The notes beneath the pieces are model-generated. The model was not told the origin of the DNA, did no database searches, and saw only the letters and a program-made list of their open reading frames with translations. DNA of 64,000 nt from Streptomyces sp. NBC_01267 (GTDB lineage: Bacteria; Actinomycetota; Actinomycetes; Streptomycetales; Streptomycetaceae), in contig NZ_CP108455.1 of NCBI RefSeq assembly GCF_036241575.1, positions 7,671,001-7,735,000 on the forward strand. Direction: 5' to 3'. This document shows, in pieces, positions 55,037-62,638 of the stretch (position 1 is its first letter; every line of letters starts with the position of its first letter). The position numbers and the translations under genes were made by a program.

Positions 55037-55158
55037 CGTGTTGCCCCGACCCGGTCGATGACCTCGGCGGTGGTGGCTGTTTCGCCGAGCTTGGGGAAGA
55101 CGCGCTCGATGCTGTGGCGGTGGGAGTCGGCGTCGGGGTCGATCGTTGTCAATGCCAT
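55033..55158 (-). CDS. 41-aa protein coupled to the YbhB gene
   Basis: From ATG 55158; an AGGAG lies 12 bases upstream. It contains T-T-I-D-P-D-A-D-S-H-R-H-S-I-E-R-V-F-P-K and A-E-V-I-D-R-V-G-A-T-R, a soluble, charged helix-like peptide. Its stop overlaps the YbhB start. It lies 59 bases past the MFS stop. No family recognised. It may be a real small protein or may serve only to couple translation. Confidence 0.5.
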   Translation of the reverse strand: MALTTIDPDADSHRHSIERVFPKLGETATTAEVIDRVGATR

Positions 55159-55217
55159 GGTGGTTGTTTCTCCTGTGCAGGTGGGCTGGTTGCCGGGTTC
55201 GGAGGGGCGCGGTGGTC

Positions 55218-56984
55218 TCACAGGCTGGTGCGCCTGTCCGGTTCGAGCGCGGGGGCGCCGGCGGTGGTCTCTTGCGTTCCTGTGGCTTTGGCGGCGGCGC
55301 TGGTACCGCGTAGGAGGGAGGCGATCGCGGCGAGGAAGGCGAGGGTGGCGCCAAAGGCGAACACGATGACCAGGCCGGAGTGGAAGGGGCCGGCGATCAG
55401 CGTCGGGAAGAACTCGCTTCCGGTCAGTGTCTGTTGCTGCGCTGCCGTCAGGTGGGTCAGGGTGCCGCTGGGTTGGAGCAGGTGCTGGACCGGATTGACG
55501 CCGAGTTGGGCGGCGAACAGGGATGAGACCGGGGGCAGGCTTCCGAGCTGGGTGGCGATGTGGGCCGGGACACCCTGCTGTTGCAGTCCGCTGGTGAGGG
55601 TGTGCGGGAGGGCGCCGGCCAGCCCGGCGATCATGAGGGAGAAGAACACACCGATGGAGACGGCGGTCCCGGAGTTCTGGAAGGTGGCGCGCATGCCGGA
55701 GGCCACGCCGCGCAACTGCGCGGGCACGCTGCCCATGATCGAGGAGGAGTTGGGGGAGGCGAACATGCCGCTGGCGATCCCGTTGAGCGCGATGAGCACC
55801 GCGAAGATCCAGTAACTGAAGTTGATCGGCAGGAGCATCAGGCCCAGGAAGCTGGCGCCGAAGAGCAGCGCGCCGCCGGTGGCCAGGCCGCGGGAGCCGA
55901 GCCGGTCGGACAGGTAGCCGGACACCGGGCCCGCGGCGAGGAAACCTGCGGTCAGCGGCAGCATGAAGATGCCCGCCCACAGCGGTGTAGCGCTGTAGTC
56001 GTAGCCGTGCAACGGAAGCCAGATGCCCTGCAGCCAGATGATCAGCACGAACTGCATCCCGCCGCGGCCGATCGAGATGGCCAGGCCTGCGAGGTTGCCG
56101 AAGGTGAAGGCCCGAAGGCGAAAGAGGCTCAGTTGGATCATCGGTGCGGAGACGCGGTTCTCGATGGCGACGAATGCGGCCAGAAGGACCAGTCCGCCGG
56201 CAATCAGTCCGTCGACCAGTGGGTTGGTCCAGCCCATGGTGTGCCCGCCGTAGGGCTGCAGGCCGAAGGTGACCGCGATCAGGACCGCGCTGAGGCCCAC
56301 CGCGAAGGTGATGTTGCCCCACCAGTCGATCCGGCCGCCGCCCCGCTTACCGGTCTCGCGCAGGGTGCGGTACGCCCACAGCGTGAAGAACACGCCGACA
56401 GGCACGCTCACCCAGAACACCGCCCGCCAGTCCCAGGCCGACAGCAGACCGCCGGCGACCAGGCCGATGAACATCCCGGCCAGTCCTGCGACCTGGTTGA
56501 TTCCCAGGGCGAAGCCGCGCTGCTCATCGGGAAAGGCATCGGTCAGGATCGCAGCCGAGTTCGCGGTCAGCATCGATCCGCCGACGGCCTGCACCACTCG
56601 CCACGCGATCAGCCACATCGCGCCGTGGCCGCCGTCGAAGGGGTCGAAGGACAGCAGGATCGACGCGAGGGTGAAGACCGCGAACCCGGAGTTGTAGATC
56701 CGGACCCGGCCGTACATGTCGCCCAGGCGGCCCACCGTGACCACCAGGACGGCCTGGACCAGCCGGTACCCCATGATCATCCAGAGCAGATAGGCGATGT
56801 TGCCCGGAGCCAGGGGGTCCAGGTGCACGCCACGGAAGATCGCCGGCAGGGCGATCAGCACGATGGAGCCGTCCAGTGCGGACATGAAGACCGCAGCGGT
56901 GGTGTTCGTCAGCGCCGTCCACTTGTACCGGTCGTCATCGGCTGAGCGGCGTGAGGCACGCGCCGTGGGAGGATCCGTCATCAC
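55218..56984 (-). CDS. DHA2-type (14-TM) MFS drug exporter
   Basis: 588 aa with 14 predicted membrane helices. L-D-G-S-I-V-L-I-A-L-P-A-I in helix 1 corresponds to DHA2 motif D1 (L-D-x-T-x-V-N-V-A-L-P). G-R-L-G-D-M-Y-G-R-V-R is motif A. A long extracytoplasmic loop of about 70 residues (~435-510) sits before the last helix. It probably exports amphipathic drugs with proton antiport. It is 26 bases from the upstream MarR gene in the same direction, so it is probably repressed by that protein. Confidence 0.9.
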   Translation of the reverse strand: MMTDPPTARASRRSADDDRYKWTALTNTTAAVFMSALDGSIVLIALPAIFRGVHLDPLAPGNIAYLLWMIMGYRLVQAVLVVTVGRLGDMYGRVRIYNSGFAVFTLASILLSFDPFDGGHGAMWLIAWRVVQAVGGSMLTANSAAILTDAFPDEQRGFALGINQVAGLAGMFIGLVAGGLLSAWDWRAVFWVSVPVGVFFTLWAYRTLRETGKRGGGRIDWWGNITFAVGLSAVLIAVTFGLQPYGGHTMGWTNPLVDGLIAGGLVLLAAFVAIENRVSAPMIQLSLFRLRAFTFGNLAGLAISIGRGGMQFVLIIWLQGIWLPLHGYDYSATPLWAGIFMLPLTAGFLAAGPVSGYLSDRLGSRGLATGGALLFGASFLGLMLLPINFSYWIFAVLIALNGIASGMFASPNSSSIMGSVPAQLRGVASGMRATFQNSGTAVSIGVFFSLMIAGLAGALPHTLTSGLQQQGVPAHIATQLGSLPPVSSLFAAQLGVNPVQHLLQPSGTLTHLTAAQQQTLTGSEFFPTLIAGPFHSGLVIVFAFGATLAFLAAIASLLRGTSAAAKATGTQETTAGAPALEPDRRTSL

Positions 56985-57010
56985 CTTGCTTCCTCGTGGC
57001 TCTGTCGGCG

Positions 57011-57451
57011 TCAGGTGTTCTGGGCCAGCCGCTCCAGCAGCGGCGCGGCCGCTGCGAGTTGCTCAAGCTCCCTCGGGGTGAACGTGCCGCCGGTCAGGGC
57101 CCGCGCGATGAGTTCGGTCCGCGCGTTGCGCTTGTCCTTCAGTGCCTGCAGACCGGCGTCGGTCACCGTCAGTACCACGCGCCTGCCGTCGTTCGGATCC
57201 GGGCGGCGTTCGACCATGCCACGGGCCCGTAGCGTGCTGAGAGTTGCCCCCATGGCCTGTGCGGTGATCTGTACCTCCCGGGCCAGCGCCGAGGAGGTGG
57301 TGGGGCCCGAGCGGTTCAGGTGCGACAGGGCGGTCCGCTCGGGCATCGTGAGTCCGCCCTCGGTCGGTACTTGGCGTACCTGTCGCACCAGCACGCTGAT
57401 ACTCGCCAGCAGGGCTGAGGCGACTCCGTCAGGGTCCAGGTCATTGTTCAC
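57011..57451 (-). CDS. MarR family regulator of the MFS/YbhB operon
   Basis: 146 aa. The winged helix includes L-T-M-P-E-R-T-A-L-S-H-L, L-A-R-E-V-Q-I-T-A-Q-A-M-G-A-T-L-S-T-L-R-A-R-G-M-V and P-D-P-N-D-G-R-R-V-V-L-T-V-T. It is the first gene of the operon and overlooks a TACTAAGG/CCTTAGTA dyad just upstream. It is probably an autorepressor relieved by an exported drug. Confidence 0.9.
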   Translation of the reverse strand: MNNDLDPDGVASALLASISVLVRQVRQVPTEGGLTMPERTALSHLNRSGPTTSSALAREVQITAQAMGATLSTLRARGMVERRPDPNDGRRVVLTVTDAGLQALKDKRNARTELIARALTGGTFTPRELEQLAAAAPLLERLAQNT

Positions 57452-57452
57452 A

Positions 57453-57484
57453 TACTAAGGTTACTTTATCAGCCTGCCTTAGTA
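57453..57484 (-). promoter_or_regulatory. Operator dyad upstream of marR/MFS operon
   Basis: Perfect 8-bp arms TACTAAGG (57453-57460) and CCTTAGTA (57477-57484), 16 bases apart, in AT-rich sequence directly before the MarR start codon. It probably binds the MarR protein and overlaps the promoter. Confidence 0.6.
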
Positions 57485-57709
57485 AATTTCTTCATCGCGC
57501 TGCCAGGGAGGGAGCGGTGCGGCCCGGTGCGGGACTGTCCGCCGCGTACACCGCCGCGTACGCCACCGTGGCGGCGTCGGCCGTGGTTCATGGGGCGCTC
57601 GGCGCCGAGTGGTTGAACCCGTGCTGGTCTTGAGTTCTCGCGGGGAACGGTGAGGTGTCACCGGGTAGTCGTGCTGGGATACCGGGCCCCCGAGCGGCGG
57701 CGAGCTTCA
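57485..57709. other. Intergenic, no gene recognised
   Basis: About 225 bases with no convincing frame. It lies between the operator and the hydrolase fragment. Confidence 0.4.
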
Positions 57710-57853
57710 TCAGCCGCTGGCGACTACGCGCCGGAATTCGCTCCATGGCCGACAGCGCAGTGCGAGGACGGGGCGGCCTGCGCCGCCCAGGTCGAGGTAG
57801 GCGAGGCGTACGTCGTCCGGGGTGCGGAAGTACTGCGTCATTGCCGGTGTCAT
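57710..57853 (-). pseudogene. N-terminal fragment of an alpha/beta hydrolase gene
   Basis: 47 codons from ATG 57853: Y-F-R-T-P-D-D-V-R-L-A-Y-L-D-L-G-G-A-G-R-P-V-L-A-L, the first two strands of an alpha/beta hydrolase before the oxyanion H-G. It then leaves the family and stops. A TGTCA-TGATCC-TGACA dyad overlaps its start region, possibly a relic operator. The rest of the gene is absent. Confidence 0.55.
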
Positions 57854-58139
57854 GATCCTGACATTATCAACGGTATCTCTATGGGAGAGACGCGAAATTC
57901 GGGATGTGGTTTTTTCGGGCAATCGTGACGACCGCAACCTGCATACCAAGGAATGGTTTCGATATCCGTGACGTGCATGGAGCGGATCGCTGGTCGGCGG
58001 TCCGCGTAGCGGGCCACCGAGGTCCGGCAGCCGTCCCACTTCGGCTCCGTGGTAGGGCTGTTGGGTAGCGCTGGGTTGTTCGCGGCCTGGGGCAGCAGTG
58101 CGCGTCTCAGTTGTACGGAGGCCGGGCCCCGTACGCAGC
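57854..58139. other. Intergenic, no gene recognised
   Basis: About 285 bases, less GC-rich near 57860-57960. No gene-like frame seen. Confidence 0.4.
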
Positions 58140-58181
58140 GAGGGCTGGAACGGGTTCATGGGTGAACCTGTTCCAGCCCTC
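58140..58181 (-). terminator. Strong terminator downstream of the transglycosylase gene
   Basis: 19-bp stem with a single mismatch: GAGGGCTGGAACGGGTTCA (58140-58158) / TGAACCTGTTCCAGCCCTC (58163-58181), loop TGGG. It lies 88 bases past the stop of the leftward gene. Confidence 0.8.
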
Positions 58182-58268
58182 GTCAGGACCTGAGTCCTGC
58201 CGCTCCCGAAGGAGCCAGCCGTCCCACGGACTCAGGTGGTCGTGGGGGTGTGCGGTCAATCCGCTTGA

Positions 58269-58874
58269 TCAGTAGGCGGAGTTGACGTTGTCCATCGAGC
58301 CGTACCTGTCGGCGGCGTAGTTGGCCGCGGCGACGATGTTGGCGACGGGGTCGGTGAGGCTGTCCTTGGTGCCCTTGACGTGGTAGGTGTCGAAGGTGGG
58401 CTGGATGACCTGGAGCAGACCCTTGGAGGGGATGCCGTTGCGGGCGTTGATGTCCCAGTTGTTCTGGGCGTGGGGGTCGCCGCTGGACTCGCGCATGATG
58501 TTGCGGTGCAGGCCCTCGTAGCTGCCGGGGATGTGCTTGACCTTCATGATGGCCAGCGACTCGCGGATCCAGCCGTCGAGGTTGTTGCTGTACTTCGTGC
58601 TCTTGACGATCTCGGCGACGGCGTCGGCGTGCTTGGCGCTCGGGGCCTTCTTCGCCGCGGCGGTGTGCTGGGCGGCCTTCTCGGCGTGGTCGGCCTGCTG
58701 GGCGACCTGGGCGGCGATGACGGTGGAGACCGACGCGGGCGCGGCCTGGGCGGGCTCGGCGGCCTGGGCCGGGTGCGGGGCCAGGGTCAGTGCGCAAGCG
58801 GCGGCGCCGACGGCGGCGATGCCGACCACGGAGGTCTTGCGGAAGTTCAGGATGCGGCGGGTGGTGGCAGTCAT
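58269..58874 (-). CDS. Secreted SLT-type transglycosylase
   Basis: 201 aa from ATG 58874 with GGAGAGG upstream. A long signal peptide ends H-P-A-Q-A-A. An Ala/Lys/Gln-rich linker (about 40-90) precedes a lytic transglycosylase-like domain: N-I-M-R-E-S-S-G-D-P-H-A-Q-N-N-W-D-I-N-A has the catalytic Glu, and S-K-G-L-L-Q-V-I-Q-P-T-F-D-T-Y and N-I-V-A-A-A-N-Y-A-A-D-R-Y-G-S follow. These small proteins remodel peptidoglycan during germination or growth in Streptomyces. Some relatives have a c-di-AMP (ydaO) riboswitch leader; I could not identify that fold here. Confidence 0.88.
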   Translation of the reverse strand: MTATTRRILNFRKTSVVGIAAVGAAACALTLAPHPAQAAEPAQAAPASVSTVIAAQVAQQADHAEKAAQHTAAAKKAPSAKHADAVAEIVKSTKYSNNLDGWIRESLAIMKVKHIPGSYEGLHRNIMRESSGDPHAQNNWDINARNGIPSKGLLQVIQPTFDTYHVKGTKDSLTDPVANIVAAANYAADRYGSMDNVNSAY

Positions 58875-59544
58875 GGGTGTACCTCTCCATTCGGGGACGT
58901 CGTGGGGAGGCCGACTGGGGGGTCGGCGACACGGGTCAGGCGTGGAGGCCGTGGTTCGTGTCGTGGGGCCGGTGTCTGGATGGCGGGCGGTGTGCTCTGC
59001 CCGGTCCGGCGCTCGGCTCCCCGGTACGTCAAACACCTTGCGAGACAGCCCCGGCCGTTGGCAATCATGTGACCTACGACCGCAAATAGTGACAAAACGG
59101 ACAGGGGTGGATGGGGGCCCGTGATAGAGGGGGAAGCCCCGCCGCGGGTCTACTAGGCGGCGTCCTATGTGACGGGCGCCCTATGCCCGAGCTCACAGAC
59201 CACCGGCCCCGGCGCCCCGATTTCCTACTCGGCGTCACAGTCCGTACACAGCAAAACCCCGCCCCGCTCCCGCCCGCCGCCGAGGCCGTCTCGACCACAA
59301 GCCCGCCCGTCGTGGCGAAGCGGCTGGAGCGTGATCGGGGTGTTCCCCGTGCCGGTGGCGATCGGTTGTGCGCGCGGCACCTCGCCCTTGGCTGCCGCTG
59401 TGACGCACACCGGAGCAGCGGCCGGTTCACCGAGCCGCACTGCTCTGCATCACCGAGTCAAGGCCTGCCCAGGCCCGTACCGAGCCGGGAAGCGTTGATC
59501 AGCTGTCCCGTCGGGCCCCGTGATACGCGCCATCACGGCGTTCG
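58875..59544. other. Long gene-poor region upstream of the transglycosylase gene
   Basis: About 670 bases. The first 230 upstream of the transglycosylase start should be promoter and 5' leader. The remainder contains only arginine-rich open frames on both strands without family features, so I call no gene. Confidence 0.4.
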
Positions 59545-59582
59545 TCCGGTCAGGTGCACCGTGGTCGGCGCACCTGACCGGA
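59545..59582. terminator. Isolated hairpin, possible terminator
   Basis: Perfect 13-bp arms TCCGGTCAGGTGC / GCACCTGACCGGA around a 12-base loop. It lies about 205 bases past the stop of the leftward isochorismatase gene, so it may end that operon. Confidence 0.5.
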
Positions 59583-59788
59583 CAGAGGCCTCCTCGGCAT
59601 CCGGCGAAGGCCGGAGCCGGCGGCCCGGATCGAGGCACCTTGCGAGACGGAACGTAGTTGTCCTGCGCCCGCCAGCTGCCCTGCGTCACTGATCCGTGAC
59701 GGATTCTTGAGGAGCAACCGGGCAGTTCGTGCGTGCGGGTCCTGCCCCGCGGCTGGTGTGCGTGGCTCGGTAGCAGGCCAGGCCGTTG

Positions 59789-60400
59789 TCAGGGCGTGCG
59801 CAGCAGTTCGTGCAGCACGGCGGTGTCGATGACGTGCGCCCGGGTCGGGAACACCTTGTCGACCAGGACCCGGTGGATTTCGGGGTCGCGGTCTGCGACG
59901 CAGTCGGACAGGACGTAGACGCGGTAGTCGCGGTCGGCGGCCTCCATGAGGGTCGACAGGACGACGCCGCTGGTGCTGATTCCGGCGAGTATCAGGGTGT
60001 CGATGCCGCGGTTGGCCAGCTGTTCGTGCAGGTCTGTGGTCGACATGGCGCCGTAACGGATCTTGCGGACGATGATGTCGCCGTCCTGCGGGGCGATCTC
60101 CTCGTGTATCTGCGTGGCATCGAGCTCGTGGTGCATGGCCTTCGCGGCCGCGATGGCGCTGAAGGACTTGTTGCGGTCCGGGACGGCCTCCCAGTCGTCC
60201 TGCGTGAAGGCCACGCGGACGTGACCGATGGTGCCGCCGGCGGCTCGGACGCCGGCGATCGCATCCTTCACCCGCACGAGGAGCGAGTCGGGTTCGGGGG
60301 CGAGCGGGAGGATGCCGTTCTGGAAGTCCATCGCCAGCAGTGCGGTCCGCTCGGGAGCGAGGGCGGGACCGGTGGGGACGGTGGGGACGGGGGTGGCCAT
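59789..60400 (-). CDS. Isochorismatase-family hydrolase without the usual Cys
   Basis: 203 aa from ATG 60400, with AAGGAGAG 7 bases upstream. L-L-A-M-D-F-Q-N-G-I carries the catalytic Asp and R-K-I-R-Y-G-A-M the Lys. G-I-S-T-S-G-V-V-L-S-T occupies the nucleophile strand: the usual T-x-x-C-V is here T-S-G-V-V, so Cys is replaced. That excludes normal cysteine-hydrolase chemistry. A PhzD-like acid/water mechanism, or a non-hydrolytic role, is possible. It is the last gene of a MarR-MFS-isochorismatase operon. Confidence 0.85.
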   Translation of the reverse strand: MATPVPTVPTGPALAPERTALLAMDFQNGILPLAPEPDSLLVRVKDAIAGVRAAGGTIGHVRVAFTQDDWEAVPDRNKSFSAIAAAKAMHHELDATQIHEEIAPQDGDIIVRKIRYGAMSTTDLHEQLANRGIDTLILAGISTSGVVLSTLMEAADRDYRVYVLSDCVADRDPEIHRVLVDKVFPTRAHVIDTAVLHELLRTP

Positions 60401-60441
60401 GCGGTGTCTCTCCTTGGGAGGGGATGGTGACGCGGCGCGGT

Positions 60442-61860
60442 TCAGGCGGCTGCGTCGCGGTGGCGCATCAGGCTGCGGTCCAGGACGGTCAGCAGCAGGA
60501 CCAGGAGCCCCGCCGCGACGAGCACGATGCCGAGACTGTGCAGTCCGTGGTCGCTGGCGCCGTCGCGGAAGACAATGCCCCCGATCACGGATGAGGTGAT
60601 GGTGCCGAGGTAGCCGAAGGTCCGGAACAGGCCGGAGGCCGTGCCGATCTGCTCGGCGGGCGCCATCTTGTAGAGGGCGGTCTGATTGCCGACGGTGGTC
60701 GTGGCGGTCGTGACGCCGAAGACCAGCGAGACGAGCACGAGCGCGATCACCGGGCTGTCGGAATCGAGCACCATGATGCCGATCGAACCGAGCAGCATGC
60801 TCAGCGCGGAGGCGATCAACGGCCCGCGTACCAGGTTGCGCCGTGCGAGTGGCCGCGAGAGCAGTGCGGAGACGGCGCCCATCGGCAGGAGCATCAGGCC
60901 CGTCTGGACCGTGGACAGGCCGTAGGCGGCCTCCATCCATTGGGTCAAGCCGTACATCATCGAGTAGACGCCGAGCAGGGTGAGCGCCTGGCGCAGGTAG
61001 GTGCGGCTCAGGGCGCCGTTCGAGGCCAGGCCACGGAGGTCGAAGAACGGCGCGGGCCGTCGCAGCTCCCACCAGACGGTCGGGACCGAAGCCACGACGA
61101 AGACGGCGAGGGCGGTCCACCGGATGTGGGGCAGAGCCATGAGGAAGACGACCAGGGAGGTCATCGAGGTGGCGAAGCCCAGGATGCCGAGCAGGTCGAT
61201 CCGCTGTGCGATGCGGCGGAACCCGCTGTCCGTGGACGTGAGTGGCGGGTCCTTGGGCAGCCGCAGAGCCATCAGCAGCGCGATCGCGGTGACCGGGATG
61301 TTGATGAAGAAGGACCAGCGCCAGCCCGCCGCGCCCACCAGAAGACCTCCGATGGGCGGGCCGATCGCGGCAGTGGCCATACCTGCGATGGCGAGTCCGC
61401 CGAGCACTCCGCCTGGCGGTTCGTCCAGTCCGGCCTGCTCGGCACGGCGTCGGATCATGACCATCGCGCAGGGGAACGCGGCCGACGTGCCGAGCCCGAT
61501 CAGGACCCGGGCGACGGTGAGCATCGTGAGGTTCTGGCCCAGGCCACCGACCACACCGCCGAGCAGCACCAGCACAATGCCTGCGAGGAAGGTGCGGCGG
61601 GCGCCGAGGGCCTCGGCGAGTTTGCCGGCCGTCGGCTGGGCGATGGCGCTGGCGAGATAGAGGGAGGAGACCAGGACGGCGGTGGCACCCACGGTGACGT
61701 TCAGTTCGGTCGCGATGGGAACCAGCGCGGTCGCGATGATGGAGCTGTTGATCGGGTTGAGGCTGGAGCCCACGTACAGCGGCGCGGTGAAGGTCCAGGC
61801 GAAGGGCTTGCGGGCGAGGCCGTGAGGTGCGGATTCGGTCTCGACGGCGTCCGTTGTCAT
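60442..61860 (-). CDS. MFS transporter (EmrB/QacA-related)
   Basis: 472 aa with 12-14 hydrophobic helices. N-P-I-N-S-S-I-I-A-T-A-L-V-P-I-A occupies helix 1, and G-K-L-A-E-A-L-G-A-R-R-T-F stands at motif A. I-G-P-P-I-G-G-L-L-V-G-A-A-G-W-R-W-S-F-F-I-N-I-P is the helix 5 antiporter signature. It probably exports a drug or aromatic metabolite. Its start overlaps the MarR stop (ATGA), so expression depends on that regulator. Confidence 0.9.
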   Translation of the reverse strand: MTTDAVETESAPHGLARKPFAWTFTAPLYVGSSLNPINSSIIATALVPIATELNVTVGATAVLVSSLYLASAIAQPTAGKLAEALGARRTFLAGIVLVLLGGVVGGLGQNLTMLTVARVLIGLGTSAAFPCAMVMIRRRAEQAGLDEPPGGVLGGLAIAGMATAAIGPPIGGLLVGAAGWRWSFFINIPVTAIALLMALRLPKDPPLTSTDSGFRRIAQRIDLLGILGFATSMTSLVVFLMALPHIRWTALAVFVVASVPTVWWELRRPAPFFDLRGLASNGALSRTYLRQALTLLGVYSMMYGLTQWMEAAYGLSTVQTGLMLLPMGAVSALLSRPLARRNLVRGPLIASALSMLLGSIGIMVLDSDSPVIALVLVSLVFGVTTATTTVGNQTALYKMAPAEQIGTASGLFRTFGYLGTITSSVIGGIVFRDGASDHGLHSLGIVLVAAGLLVLLLTVLDRSLMRHRDAAA

Positions 61861-62327
61861 ATGGCGGCCTCGTTCAGGTCGGCGTCGGCGAGCCGCTCCA
61901 GCAGCTCGACCGCCTTGTCCATGTCCGCGCGTTCGTGCGGAGCGATGACCTGAGCGATGGCGTGCGCCAAGAAGGTGGCGCGTCCCGTGAGTAGTTTGTC
62001 GATCAACTCGGTCGCGGACGGGTCTGCGCTCATCAGCTTCTTGCGGCCGTCCTTCGGATCAGGCTCGCTGTGCACCAGCCCTGCGGCCTTCAGTACGGCC
62101 AGGCTCTGGGCGATGGCCTGGCCGCTGACGTGTTCGACGGCGGCCAGCCGGGCCGCAGTGATCGGACCCTCGCGAACGACGCTCGCCAGAACGCCGAGCT
62201 GCGTGGCACTCAGCCCGGTCGCATGCTGACCTGATTCCGCGCGCATCCGCGCCCGAAGCCGCTTCATGGCGTCATTGAGGCGTTGCGCGGTTGCGATGGA
62301 TTCTTGCGGCCCAGGGTTCTTGGTCAT
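61857..62327 (-). CDS. MarR family regulator of the MFS/isochorismatase operon
   Basis: 156 aa. The helix-turn-helix is T-A-A-R-L-A-A-V-E-H-V-S-G-Q-A-I-A-Q-S-L-A-V-L-K-A-A-G-L-V-H-S-E-P with the wing D-P-K-D-G-R-K-K-L. It is the first gene of a three-gene operon. A perfect 19-bp-arm palindrome starts 12 bases upstream of its start codon and is the likely operator. Confidence 0.9.
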   Translation of the reverse strand: MTKNPGPQESIATAQRLNDAMKRLRARMRAESGQHATGLSATQLGVLASVVREGPITAARLAAVEHVSGQAIAQSLAVLKAAGLVHSEPDPKDGRKKLMSADPSATELIDKLLTGRATFLAHAIAQVIAPHERADMDKAVELLERLADADLNEAAI

Positions 62328-62338
62328 GCCCCCAACGT

Positions 62339-62380
62339 AAAACTACACAAGTAACTTTGCCAAGTTACTTGTGTAGTTTT
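62339..62380 (-). promoter_or_regulatory. Long perfect palindromic operator upstream of marR
   Basis: Perfect 19-bp arms AAAACTACACAAGTAACTT (62339-62357) and AAGTTACTTGTGTAGTTTT (62362-62380), spacer TGCC. It is strikingly AT-rich for this DNA and contains two AAGTTACTT/AAGTAACTT cores. It is probably a double binding site for the MarR protein, overlapping the operon promoter. Confidence 0.75.
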
Positions 62381-62586
62381 TCGTTCGCTGAGCAGCCCAA
62401 GCCCAAGCCGCAGCAGAGGGACGTCCCGCGCGACAGGCGGCACCGACCGCCTTCGCCTCCTGCCTGTCGGCCGGCCTCCATCGCGCCTTCGGGATCCGCT
62501 GCGGGCCTGCGCAGATCTCAAGCGAGAGCATGTGTCGTTGGGTTCGGGCATCACTCGCCGGACGAGGCTTCTCGGCGTTGTCGGCC
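62381..62586. other. Intergenic between divergent marR and the end of rph
   Basis: About 200 bases, no gene recognised on either strand. Confidence 0.4.
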
Positions 62587-62638
62587 CAGGTCAAGGGCCA
62601 GGGTCAAGGGCCAAGGGTCAAGGGCCATGGGTCAAGGC
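62587..62638 (-). repeat. 12-14-bp tandem repeat overlapping the rph stop codon
   Basis: Four imperfect units: CAGGTCAAGGGC, CAGGGTCAAGGGC, CAAGGGTCAAGGGC, CATGGGTCAAGGC. The TCA of the last is the rph stop (62632-62634) read on the plus strand. The units grow or shrink by one base at a homopolymer G/A run, typical of replication slippage. Confidence 0.75.

Noticed and set aside
54205..57853. The two alpha/beta hydrolase fragments flanking the MarR-MFS operon as halves of one gene split by an insertion
   Set aside because: Both are on the minus strand in the right order, but the N-terminal piece is a fold-1 type hydrolase and the C-terminal piece is YcjY-like. They do not look like one family, and no target-site duplication was seen.
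58875..59110. A ydaO (c-di-AMP) riboswitch in the transglycosylase leader
   Set aside because: Some Streptomyces cell-wall hydrolase genes have one, but I could not find its conserved core in this leader. A covariance-model search (Infernal, RF00379) would decide.
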